Source: Leptodontidium sp. MPI-SDFR-AT-0119
Lineage: Eukaryota > Ascomycota > Leotiomycetes > Helotiales > Leptodontidiaceae
Reading direction: 5' to 3'
Assembly: GCA_020726505.1 (NCBI GenBank)
Contig: JAHLEZ010000003.1
Location: forward strand, 2,976,001-3,040,000
Length of the DNA stretch: 64,000 bases
A program made the translations under genes and the position numbers. The notes under the pieces were generated by a model. It worked only from the letters and a program-made list of their open reading frames with translations. It ran no database searches and had not been told where the DNA came from. Every line of letters starts with the position of its first letter. The first letter of the stretch is position 1. Of the stretch, positions 10,601-21,810 are shown one piece after another.

Positions 10601-12258
10601 ATGTCTACCATCAACCCCATAATTCCAGGCTTTGCGCCTGATCCGTCTACTGTCCGCATTGGAGATGTTTACTTTATCATCACCTCTTCCTTCCATCTGT
10701 TCCTAGGACTGCCCATATATGCATCTAAGGATCTCGTCAGCTGGAAGTAGACTGGTGAGTTTGAGGAAGTCTACATAGCCTTGGCTGGACCCATGTAAGC
10801 AAAGAAGGGACAGCAAGTTAACTATGTATCTTTACCCCTAGGCAATGCTATCAATCGACGTGCCCAACTGAGTCTGCAAAGATCAAACGTCGAGATCTGA
10901 CCCATCCCCGAAACCGGACTGAAGATGCAGATATCGGGCGGCCTGTATGCTCCAACCATACGAGTTCGCAATGACGCCGTCTTTGTAGTCTGCACAAACG
11001 TCGTTTAGCCAGAACAGACATCATCGGCCCCAGGGTCCAACTCTACCGAGAATTTCATCGTCTCAGAAAAAGACATCTGGTCAGATCAATAGAGCGACCC
11101 TGTTTACTTTGACTTCTACGGGATCGACCCGAGTATCTTTATCGACGAGGATGGCCGCGTTTATATTCAAGGTTCTTCAATACCCGGTGCTCCACACACT
11201 AAGATCCATCAATTCGAAATCGACCTCGGGACGGGCGTGAAATTATCTGACGGGCGAGAGATCTGGGCTGGAACCGGGGGGATTCATCCTGAAGGTCCAC
11301 ACGTTTACAAAAAAGACGGATGATACCACCTGCTAGTGGCTGAAGGCGGCACGTTAGAAGGCCATATGATGACGGTCGCGAGATCGAAGGATATCTGGGG
11401 CCCGTACGAAAGCAACTCGATTAATCCTATTTTAACAGCCGGCGGCGACAATGGGCACATCCAGCATACCGGGCAATGTGATATGTTTCAGAGTGACAAT
11501 GGCGGGTGGTGGGGAGTCTGCTTGAGCGTGAGGAAGGATGTGCGTGGTCGGTATAATATGGGACAGGAAACTTTCCTGGCCTCGGGAAGTTGGCCTGAAG
11601 GCGAATGGCCTTCCTTGAACCGTGTTGAATTGAATCCTAAAACGCTCCCCCAAATAACTTCTTCAGGCCTGGACATTGTCCCAGCATCGCCATTGTCTGA
11701 ATTCGTGCACATCCATGATGCTGAGCTGGACAAGTACAAGGTGTTGGACCAGGGCGGTAGCATTTTTCTTGAGGCCAGCCTCATCGACCTCTCCGAAAGT
11801 TTCGGGTCCCCCACATTCACTGGGAAGCGCCAGCGTCAGATCGATGGGAAAAGCGAGGTGGTAATACTGACTACAGGAGCGCAAACTGAGCACATCAAAG
11901 CAGGCCTTCTATGCTACAAAAACCAGCAACGCTTCTTCCGTATCTCCTACGACACCTCAGAAACCGCCGTTGTCTTCGAGGTATGGAACAATACGGACAA
12001 GATCCACCGAACGGCGTTGCACAAATTGGACACCGCACCGCCCACAGTCTGAACTTTCGCATCGAGTACACGGAGAAGGAATACCCCGCATCGTACAGGA
12101 ATGGCGAATGTTTTGGAACCGATGCAAAATGGCATTTTGTAGGCTCGCTGGATACTCTGGAGTTGACGAACCTTGACTTCGTTGGCCCTGTGCTCGGCGT
12201 CTTCGCGGTTGCAAAACAGCCGGTAGAAGTAGAGTTCCGGCACTTCCAAGTCGAGTAA
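10601..12258 (+). pseudogene. GH43 glycoside hydrolase (beta-xylosidase/arabinofuranosidase type), decayed
   Basis: The original enzyme would cleave xylan- or arabinan-derived oligosaccharides. One long frame from ATG 10601 keeps the family hallmarks: PGFAPDPSTVRIGD with the base Asp, GLPIYASKDLVSW, GLYAPTIR, DFYGIDPSIFIDEDG with the second Asp, and HPEGPHVYKKDG with the acid Glu. The C-terminal beta-sandwich runs from about 11750 (GSIFLEASLIDLSE) to FRIEYTEKEYPASY. An intron at 10755-10841 has intact GTGAGT and TAG ends. The frame is broken by TAG 10748, TGA 10898, TAG 11006, TAG 11090 and TGA 11321. A shift near 12040 moves the last 70 residues (ending TAA 12256) into another frame. At 10898, 11090 and 11321 the context suggests a former Trp. 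The rest of the frame is intact over more than 1 kb, so loss looks recent and mostly by substitutions. Confidence 0.88.
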
Positions 12259-13579
12259 TATTGAAAGCTGTCAAATGCTGTTCTCGGTTTACTTTAGTTT
12301 ATATCATACTCAAAAGTGCTCATGCTGTACTCATGCACTGCCCATGGCATGATGCCGATGTCGCTTAGGTTAATTTGTACACAAATAAGTGAAGTTCAAT
12401 CTAAGCTCGTATTCTGTTCGATTATATAGTTACCAAGGGATCTTGGTTGTTTCTCTCAGCTGAGCGCATTCTAGCAATACCACTGATTGCAATATATCAA
12501 GCTAAAGTCAAGTCTAATAGCTAAGCAGATGATAAGGCAGCGGCCACAGACCACCCAGCACTGCTATTCTTGAGTCACGAATTACAGTAAAATTTACAAA
12601 GCTGGGCAGGTAGGTATATACACGAGAAGTCTGGGAACTGAAAGAGCTGAAGGAGCGGAAGCCAAATGGGCAGGGCTCCTCTTCCGTCTGTCCTGTCTTC
12701 CCGTCATCCCCGAGACGCGGACACGAGACAACCGGATCCCACAGTCACCCTCCTGTAAACCGAAGTTCTCCCGGTCTAGACTTCATTGTGCTTTCCGTGT
12801 TCATTCCGAGCAGAAAATCAGACAGGTAGTAATGTGTATTTACAACTGCCGATATGATTGCCAAGCTGATGTGTAGAGAGGCGCAAGTAGGGATACATCA
12901 TTACGGGTATTCTTCGGTCGTTGTTTGTTTGATTCAATCCGTAAGTACATAAGTACTAAGCGTCACTTCCATAACTGCCGAGGGGCTGTAAAGGTGTTGT
13001 TTGTTTCAGAGTTCTTGGGTTAGTGCTTGCGAGTCTGTTTTTCTCCCAGATTGTTTCTCGTCCTGCTCTCCTCTGCTCTCCTCTCCCCTTCGCTTGGCCA
13101 AGATTGTATCTTTGAATTCTTGATTCCATGAAGCCTGGTCACCCCAACAGATGCCACTTCCAATGCCAATGTCAACTAAACCAACAACAATGCCGATGAC
13201 GAGGTTGAGGTCAGCCACCTCATGCAACACACTTTATGACCCGATGTTTCCCCGGCATCATTCCATTTTGGCGCACCTGCGGGCAGGATCCTAGCCTACC
13301 CTTCCCCCGCTCCTACTCTGTTCCGACGACACCTTATACTTTATTCATAATTCCGCTTCTGTAAATAACTAGCTCCTGTCGTGTATTTTATTCTATTTCG
13401 TTTCATTTTATTTCAGTCTGACTTTATTGATATTTCTCCTTTCTTCATTTCATTCCTCTTTTCACTTCATTCACATGTGTCTATGCAAGCTCGAACTCGT
13501 TCGGTTAACAAAGGCTATCATATCTCCAGCTTCTCATCTCTCTTCCTCATCTCCTTAAACAGCTGAGTGATTCGCTGTC
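12259..13579. other. intergenic, upstream of the carboxylesterase gene
   Basis: This stretch of about 1.3 kb lies between the decayed GH43 and the carboxylesterase gene. It has TG/TA-rich parts and a pyrimidine-rich leader (about 13380-13560, long T/C runs) just before the next start codon. I see no gene. Confidence 0.5.
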
Positions 13580-15640
13580 ATGGCAAGCGAAGCAGCTTCT
13601 CGCAATGAAGAATTCACATTTACTCATCCTGGATTGGGCTCCTTAACTGGCGTAACCCGCTCAGCCTCTGTGATACAATTCCGTTCCATTCCCTATGCAC
13701 GTATACCTACGCGATTCCGACAAAGCGTGGCCATCGATGTGCTCCAGAATCATGAGAGAAAGTGCATCGCTTTTGGCGCCTCTTGTCCGCAGGTTCCACA
13801 GACCTTAGAGCCGTTTGGTGGTCCGTTGCCCACTGAATGTGACATGATATTCGATGAGCAAGAATGCTTGAATCTCACCGTAACGGCGCCTCGAGAGACT
13901 TTGGAAGCTGCTCAGGGCGCATCCAGTCTGCCGGTAATGGTACATGTCCATGGTGGTGGTTTCTCAGTGGGATCACACATAAGCAGTGTGCGAGGTATGC
14001 ATAAAAAGCCAGCTAGAATCACAGAACGAGAGCTGCACTTGTGGTGTAGGACATGTGGCTAACCACCCCGCAAACAACAGATACCTACAGAATGGTAGAG
14101 CAGTCCATAAGTGATGGCACACCGGTGGTAATTGTGAGTATAAAGTAATTCTTCCCCACCGATCGCTTCGCAAGAGGATCATTGACTGACTGCTACTCTC
14201 CACATCAGCTACCGCGTTAACTGGTTAGGTTTCCTGGCATGTCAGGATCTCCTCGACGATGCAAGGAGTATCGGGGCTTCTCCATTCAATTTCGGCCTTC
14301 ACGACCAGCGCAACGCATTATTTTGGATCCAGAAGCATATCGGAGGGTTCGGTGGCGACAAGACCAATATCACCGCATTTGGAGAAAGTGCGGGAAGTGC
14401 TGCGCTCTCTTTGCATCTTTGCTCCAATACATTTCCCCTTTTCAAGCGCGTCGTTCTTCAATCTGGGACACCTGCGACCGCAGCCCCAGAAACAAACCTG
14501 GCGGTGAAGAACGAACAATACAACCGGCTGCTCTCCTACTGTGGGATAGATCTAAACGCAACAGATCGGTTAGAACAGCTGCGCAAGGCCCCTGTGGAAA
14601 AGCTTGTCAAAGCAATCGGAGACCTGAGAATGGGTCTTTTTACGCCTTTCGCTGAAGAAGGACTTTTTCCCATAGCTCCCAACTACTTCAACCAGGTGGA
14701 ACTATTCGAGAAATGCTCGTGGATCACCGATGCTATCATTGGCGATTGCTCATACGAGGTGTGTGCCGCCCGTGCAAAACCCACGCCTACTCCTGGGAAG
14801 GAGTTTGCAAAACAGACTCGCATACTGACACAAATAACCTTTAGGGATATCTTTTTGCAGAAGCACTAAAACACATCGACCTCGAGAGATTCGTGCTACA
14901 CTTTGAGGAGAAGCTCGGCAAAGACAATGCAACCCGGTTGCTATCAGCGTACGGTATTGAGCGCGGCTTGGATAAAAACCTCTTCTGGACGCGATTGAAC
15001 ACTCTTGCTGGAGATCTTACATTTTCACGTATGTCACCCCTCACTTGTACAAATACAATGTTCCTTTTCCCGACTTATCTAACACTCAGGCTAATGCTCA
15101 CTTCCCCTTCCAGAATCCACGCATTCCCTCACAAACTCCTACGCCCTAAAGCAGAAGAAGCAACAGCAGCTGAGCTCGCATAAAACAATCTACCGATACA
15201 CCCTCGAGCTGCGTAACCCATTCCCGGGATCCATATTCTACGGCGTAGCCGGCCACCACTTCATCGAACTCCTCTTTCAGTTCCAGACATTGAAGGAGCG
15301 CTACCCCACGGATCGTCTACGTGCCATCAGCACCGAGTTCTCCCAGCGCCTGATTAAGTTCGCTGTCGGTGCGGCGCCTTGGAGCCCGTACGAGGCGGAT
15401 GAGCAGCGCATCGCTGTCGTGTCGTCGCGTGATGGCTGGCAGGTCTTTACTCGTGAGGAGGACATGCAGCAGGCGCTGCTGTGTGAGGATGGGGGCCGCC
15501 GATACGGTGCTTGGGAAGTCATGGAGGAGGTTTGGACTGCTTTGGAGACGCGGGCTGATAAGGAGGATGTTGTACGTATGGTGGGGATGGAGGGGTTGAT
15601 GGGTTTACTTGGGCCCGTTCCTGAGAAGGGGAAGGAATAG
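13580..15640 (+). CDS. type-B carboxylesterase/lipase (alpha/beta hydrolase)
   Basis: Hydrolyses carboxylic esters; the natural substrate cannot be read from sequence. Five exons (13580-13994, 14081-14144, 14209-14758, 14845-15028, 15114-15640) join in frame to 579 residues, a normal length. Marks in order: GVTRSASVIQFRSIPYA, an oxyanion-hole motif VHVHGGGFSVGS near residue 127, VSINYRVNWLGF across the second junction, and LHDQRNALFWIQKHIGGFGG. The nucleophile elbow is FGESAGSAAL, and the probable catalytic His lies in GVAGHHFIELLF. No signal peptide is evident, so the enzyme is probably intracellular. This differs from secreted family members such as feruloyl esterase relatives. Intron 2 uses a weaker GTAATT donor, chosen because it restores SINYRVN. 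It follows the decayed GH43 on the same strand. Confidence 0.9.
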
Positions 15641-16074
15641 GTAGAGTAGGTTCCGTGACGGGGAGAGTCTGGAAACTAATTGAGTGGGCTTATGTATAGA
15701 ATAGAATATAGATGATCTCGTCGATATTGTATTTCTTTGAACGTGAAAACAAGCACGTGGTCGACTTTTCACACCCTGCTTCAGCTTAGCTATGGTTGAG
15801 AGGTCTGACTACAACTAACCCAAAAAGAAGACATCGCCGTCTTTCCAAATTTCCGAATAAAGTCTGAAATGGGTTACGATTACCATGTAGACGTAGACGT
15901 AGTAGCCATATGATATAGGTAATCTCGTAAATAGGTTTTGAAAGTGGAACTAGAAATTTCGAAACGGAGAATTAGCGGCAGGATGAGAAGAATTTAAACA
16001 TATAAAAAAGAAAACAATTTACCAAGCACAGAAACCATCAAATAGCAAAAGAATCTCTATATTGAAACAAGAAC
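15641..16074. other. intergenic, downstream of the carboxylesterase
   Basis: About 430 bases with the esterase 3' UTR, then AT-rich DNA leading to the tRNA-Ser terminator. No gene is visible. Confidence 0.45.
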
Positions 16075-16106
16075 AAAAAAGCCTATCCAGTTACTTGAAT
16101 AACTGG
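16075..16106 (-). terminator. hairpin plus T-run downstream of tRNA-Ser
   Basis: A 7-bp hairpin (CCAGTTA / TAACTGG, 16087-16106, loop of 6) is followed in minus-strand order by six T at 16080-16075. This lies 19-50 bases past the tRNA 3' end and fits a Pol III stop signal with an upstream hairpin. The tRNA-Cys gene at 39.6 kb has the same arrangement. Confidence 0.5.
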
Positions 16107-16124
16107 ACAGTTCAATTAATCGAG

Positions 16125-16205
16125 CGACGTCTGCAGGATTTGAACCTACGCTCCCGAAGGAAATAGATTTCTAGTCTATCGCTATAACCACTCAGCCAAA
16201 ACGCC
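16125..16205 (-). tRNA. tRNA-Ser(AGA)
   Basis: Reads UCU serine codons (and UCC by inosine at position 34). On the minus strand the 5' acceptor GGCGTTT pairs with AGACGTC (two G-U pairs), leaving discriminator G. The D-arm is GCTGAGTGGTTATAGC. The anticodon stem ATAGA/TCTAT closes the loop CTAGAAA with anticodon AGA. A long variable arm (TTCCTTCGGGAGC) marks a class II tRNA. The T-arm is GTAGG-TTCAAAT-CCTGC. There is no intron and the length is 81 bases without CCA. Confidence 0.93.
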
Positions 16206-16917
16206 TGATTATATCAGTAAAACTTCTTATTTTAAAATATGACGACTGCAATGAAATCTGCCTTTGTGGGATTCTTGATCCCGCAAGCGAGCACCTTACC
16301 CCACTCGCTAAATTAGTTGTCTGTCAGTTGCATGCACTTCCCCACCACTGACTGCTGCTAGCTTTGGGTTGAGAAACGGATTAATATAGTTTGGTCAGGT
16401 TACCGTCAGAGGAGAAACAGAGTTCCTTGTTGAGTTGACCAGAATGAAATATATCAGAGTTGAAGTATTGTCATCACCACAATGTTTTTTTCTCCTTTTA
16501 AACCCTGCTAGCAATGGCGATAGCGATAAGGAAGCGAGAACTTCAGGGGGTAAAAATGCACAGTGCAGTTAGATATCCCCTGCCCGCTTCTTTGCTCCCT
16601 CTGTCCCCTGATTATATCCACGATATCTGCAAACATCGTTCAGCTCCGAAATCTCTACTTTACAGTGGCACCGCTCTATTTCCGCTGCCCACTTATATAT
16701 GATCAGAAGCATCAGGTCTACAAGAAGTACTCCACAGATTCAGATTACCCCTCCAACTCTCCATACCCCCCTCTCCTTTTCCCACTCTTCCCACCCCCAA
16801 GCCAGCCAGCTAGACAGACAAAGATCTTTTCTCAACCCAAAACCAGAACCAGAACCGGAACTTATTCAGCACACCCTCTTTCACCACCCATCTAAAGAAC
16901 CCAAGAGCCCAACGCCA

Positions 16918-16940
16918 AATCCATCCATCCATCCATCCCC
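16918..16940. repeat. CATC microsatellite
   Basis: A short run of ATCC/CATC units, repeated again at about 17062-17078. Both lie in pyrimidine-rich DNA at the left side of the desert. Confidence 0.7.
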
Positions 16941-17839
16941 CCAACAGGGTAAGGAAGGAAAGGAGAGACGGCAAGGCAAGGCAAGAGATAAGAACCATTG
17001 GTCAATTGGCTGGCTGATTATTGCAACGGACCGGAGGGCACTCCGTGATGGATCAGGCTACGTCCATCCATCCATCCGTCCTGTATCATGTCAAAACGTC
17101 CTCGTCAGGAATACCGATACCGATATCCGAAAATTAAAAACTACGTTCAGTAAATCCGGACTACGGAACTACGGACAAATTCACAAGAGTACCCATCCCA
17201 TCTATTTGATACGCATCCTTGTCATCGCAAAAGTCTTGATGTGGTAATCCGATTTTGGTGGGGTGAAGATCAAGATCTCGGGACCCCTTCTTCTTCTCCC
17301 TTCTCCTGCATACTGATAGATGAATGACGGATATGCCCTCCTGACGATCTTTCTTGGAAAAAATCGCCAGTCCAAACTCAAACTCAAATCCAAATGCATC
17401 TATTCGTACACCGCCTTCACTCCCCCGCTTGTCCCTCTCTTCCCCCATCCCATCAGAATCCAAACACAAGCACGAGCACAAGCATCACTAACTAGTAGAT
17501 GACATGCCACACGCACCACCCTTTCAGCAGGCAGTGACATGTAAATGTTTCATCACCCCGCCTGCCTCGCACGTCCGAAGTCACCATCAGACGATCGTCG
17601 CTGTCAATCTGTATCAGAAAGAACGATGTCCGATGCGCTGGGTTTACAATTCCGACTATGATCGGCTGCCGATCAGGGGAAGATGGGGTTCGGGTTCAGC
17701 ACGACTCGCTTCTTGTCGCCACCATGAATAAACAAAATTCGATAACTGAAAAAGAAAAGAAAATGAAAGGGAAAAGGCAAAGGCAATAAAACTGTCTATT
17801 AATAGTTTTACACAGCAACGCCCAGATCGGAATTGGAAT

Positions 17840-17864
17840 CAGATTCAGATTCAGATTCAGATTC
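17840..17864. repeat. CAGATT hexanucleotide microsatellite
   Basis: Four units of CAGATT. A related CAGATC run with three units occurs at 25223-25242. Confidence 0.8.
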
Positions 17865-18866
17865 TAGCAGAGCCAGATCCGGGGACAGAGAGTAAACCGC
17901 AACCGAAAAAAGTACGTTAGGTTGCATCTATGTTTTTTTTTCGGGAAACGGGATCAAGGTCATATTCAAAACGGGTTCCTCCTTCATTCCCACCGCATCC
18001 ATCGGATCGAACTCACTAGGTACTGTACTTGGTTCCTAGAGCTAGTCTCCAGGTACGCGGGGTGGCGTTAAACGGTGGTGATGTAACGGCCACGGCACGG
18101 GAAAGGGGGAATTGGAATTAGAATTAGAATTGTGATATTCATGATTCTCGTTTCACCCTTTCTCTCTTTATGCTTGTGGGTTGTAGGTTGTCTATCCATT
18201 TCGTTTCATCTATTCGGTGGCGATGGGCTATCATGGATAGATGGGGATGTTTGTCCCCTTTTTTTCTTTTCTGGAGTGCTTGTAAATGAGTGCTGATCAT
18301 GAAGTCAGTATGTCTTAGTCTGAGATTTTGCCGTGCGTTCTGGGCAGCTGGGATGGGAATATTCCATCGATAGGAAAGGATGGGATGGGATGGGACGGGG
18401 GGGACGGGGGGCCGGGAGAGAAAAGAAAAGGGTGAACGCTAACGCTCCCGAGCCGAAGCCGAGAGAGGGAGAGAGAGAGACTGAATCGGGTGAAGACTTG
18501 CGCGGATAATCAGTATCCGAAGCCTCAATCAAGTGCAGTGGAGGGGTCATCAAATCATTATTCTTCTTTCAAACCGGATTGAGGAATCTCCTCCGCAACA
18601 CTAGGTTTGACATTGACATTGACTAAAGATCTCCGTGGCATTCTAGATAGTAATACCATATTGAGACGCAGATGCCTATTTTTGAGTTGTAATTTTTTGG
18701 ATATTTGAATTAATATGTTTTACAGGAAGGAGGGGAAGAAGTCGATTATTGAAATTTCCGGCCATCTTTATCTTACTGTTCTTGCATACCTACTGTATGC
18801 ACCCCATGCACGCACGCCGTTCATACAGTCTTATATCGGGACGGGATGGATGACTGATGGATTGAG

Positions 18867-18905
18867 TGATTGATTGATTGATCCTCCTCCTCCTCCTCCT
18901 CCCCC
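18867..18905. repeat. compound TGAT / TCC microsatellite
   Basis: Four TGAT units run directly into about seven TCC units. A GA-rich tract sits nearby at about 18462-18480. Confidence 0.8.
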
Positions 18906-19090
18906 GACGACGAGGATCAGGATGAGGACATACATGGCTTACAGGACTTGCGTTGCACTTGCTGACACGGCGCCGCCGACCAGACCAGGGGACGGACAAA
19001 GATATGATTACAGTATAGTAGCATTACCTACTGTATATGAAAGCCGATCCGATCGATCAGCTGAGCTGAGCCGAGCGAGCGCTTACAGAA

Positions 19091-19115
19091 ACAAGACAAG
19101 ACAAGACAAGACAAG
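19091..19115. repeat. ACAAG pentanucleotide microsatellite
   Basis: Five perfect ACAAG units. GACA/GATA/GGTA tetranucleotide runs follow at about 19272-19305. Confidence 0.85.
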
Positions 19116-21640
19116 ACATAACGTGTGACGTCTCTGTCTCTGACTTAGTCTTAGTATGGTCCCATTCCTTTCTCCATTATTTGATATATAGACTGTGACT
19201 GTGGAATGTCGTCTCGATGGGGCTGGGCTTAGTAGGATGCGGTATGGGTATGGGTATCTGGCGCTTACGGCAGACAGACAGACAGATAGGTAGGTAGGTA
19301 GACGAATATAGTATGCAGGTTGCGCACGTGGTTGAGGCGGTTAATATAAAAAGCGTAAGATGGATGGGTGGAAATAGACGAGTGAGCGGAGGGGAGGGGA
19401 GAGAGAGAGATAGGAAGAATGTATGTTTGAAACGTGGGCGGGTGGGGTTGAGGCTGTGATGATTGCGAGAGGGAGAGGGAAAGATAGGTATATTAGGATG
19501 TTTGGTGTTTTGTTGGTACTCGTACTGATTGATATCGGTGCAGCAATTGGAGGTCGAGGGGGCTATTGTTGTTGCTTCTTCCTGGCGTGGAGTCGATGTA
19601 GATACGGAACTGATACTTCACTTTCTGAAGAGGGGAGTGATAACGAGGATATTAAACTAGGTAGACAATATTAGACAGGCAGACAAGTGTATAGATAAAG
19701 TATTAGATTAAATCTCTCCCGCTGCAGGCTCGTAAGCGCATTTCAGTCGGGGAGGATAGATAGTAGCTATTCTGTATAAATGTCGTATGATATGATATGC
19801 ATATCCTGTAACGTCCCCTTCATTCCCCCGTCATCCTATCCGTGCTATCCGACCAAGAAATGTGGACATGCCCCCAAGAAAACTGACATATGCATGGTAT
19901 TCACTCTATTCCATCCTTCTCATAAAAAAGGGTATCCACCCTAGTCCGCGTGTCCAAAGAAGTCGACAAAGAGCATGAAAGTCGGAGATCCACCACGGAG
20001 ATGTGATCGAAACCGATTTTTTTGGTGCTAAGACAAGGCATGGCAATCTAATGTGTGCCGGGGTATGTTGTTGCTGTGGTTCCAACGAACAAAAAAAAGA
20101 ACGAAGAAATAGCGCCGGCTCTATCCGGCGAAATGTGAAGTGATGCGATGCGTTGTACAGTCTGTGACTCTTATGTGGGTATAAGAAGCAAAAGCAAACG
20201 TAAAGTAAGGCTGTAGCGGTGTGTGTGTGTGTTGTGAAGTGAAGAAAACGAGCCCGCTCGATCTCCGCTGTATCCGCCGAAAAGGAAATCCGAATCCCAG
20301 AGATCGAGAGCTCGAGAAAAGCAAGCAAGTGACCAACCAAGCGAGAGGAAGCGTGGATACCCAGCCTGAAACACCCAACGGAAGGCTGCAAAGATGGAGA
20401 AATTGAGTAAGTGAAGTGTGAGGTGTGTGTTGGCGAGGCTGCATGCCCGGGTCTCCCAATGCACACCAGGTCACGATCCCGCTGCGCCGCATCCCAGATC
20501 AAGGAAATCATGCACCCAGCGTGGAAAAGGGTGCATAACCAATCGTGTTCGGTGCTCGATCGGTGTGGCAGAGGAGGGGATGTTCACAAGGCTGTAGCAG
20601 TGATTGGTGGTGCGGACTAATGGGTAAGATGATGCAGGTGGGCTGCGCTGGGCTGCAGATGCTATTTAGGCTTCGAGAAGGAATGGCATGTGGTGGAGGC
20701 AGGGCGGCAGGCGCATCGATCGTATGGTTGGATATGACATGACATGACATGCATGTCAGCTCGCAGATGCTGGACAGAAGGACGTTTGGAGGGATGGATG
20801 ACGAGGCAAGGCTACGTCTCGTATCGGTGGGATTTCGGAGAGATGGGAGGGAGGATATTATTGCCGAGTATGTACGATATGATGCTGGTGAAGAGGAAAG
20901 TCGGAATCGACGGTTGCAGTTCGTATGTGTTGGCGTACGGATATCGATGTGCCAACTGAGGAATTGGAGACTGTTGCGTGCTTGTCCGGAAGCTGGATCC
21001 GTGGATTACGGATTCCGAATCAAGACTTTTGTTGCTTCATGGGAAGAGCTGGTTGTAGCAGTTGTGCTGCTTTTGCTTCTGCGTAGACAGCGAACAACTC
21101 TACTTTGGCAAAGGAGGGAGAGGACGACTCGGTGGTGGCCCTGGGCAGGGAGGAAGTTGAGATGGGCGATGGGCAGGCATTTTGATTGTGCGTGGTTTGG
21201 TGTAGAGACGAAAGTCTGTAGAGATGGATTGACTTCAGATATTGAAGTCGAGTAGAGGGTGATTGATGGTGTAGGAAGTGTAAGTGCTGGTTTCGATTTG
21301 TGATGAGAGGTATGTAGCTGTCTTAAGTATCCGAAGAGAGAAACAAGTTGCTTGTGTGTTTTCGTGTTTTCGTGTTGAGGAAGTGCAAGTGAAACTTCTG
21401 TGCAGTTGTGTGAAGGTCTGTGAAATGTTGCGTTGGGGGTCTGGGAGCTTTATGTATCTGGAGAGGGTGGACGAGAGCAGGTAGGACTTTTGGTATGAGA
21501 TGAGGTAGACAGACGGATCGGGCAAGGCAAGGCAGGGAAGGGAGGGTAGGGAGGAAGGGTAGGGCAGAGGTGGGCGCGTCGAACAAGGGCCAAGGGCAGG
21601 GCATATGGGGAAATTATTCTGAGCACGTTTGTAAACGTCT

Positions 21641-21660
21641 GCTTGCTTGCTTGCTTGCTT
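21641..21660. repeat. GCTT microsatellite
   Basis: Five perfect GCTT units, followed by a CACTT/CACTCCACT-rich stretch. Confidence 0.85.
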
Positions 21661-21780
21661 GCTCACCTTCACTCCACTCCACTTCACTTTCACTTACTTT
21701 CCGTTACCTCACAAGCCTGAACCTAAGCCAAGCCCAAGCGATGTAAGACCCAAGGAATCAGACCCAGTTCGGATCGGCGT

Positions 21781-21810
21781 CAGCAGCAGCAGCAGAGCAG
21801 CAGCAGCAGC
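21781..21810. repeat. CAG trinucleotide microsatellite
   Basis: Ten imperfect CAG units, one interrupted by a GAG shift. It lies in no supported coding frame. Confidence 0.8.

Noticed and set aside
16699..17247. 182-codon plus-strand frame
   Set aside because: Low-complexity Ser/Pro/His-rich translation of CT-rich microsatellite DNA; no motif, no splice structure.
19906..20511. 201-codon minus-strand frame
   Set aside because: Overlapping long frames in several phases show that it follows base composition; no recognisable domain.
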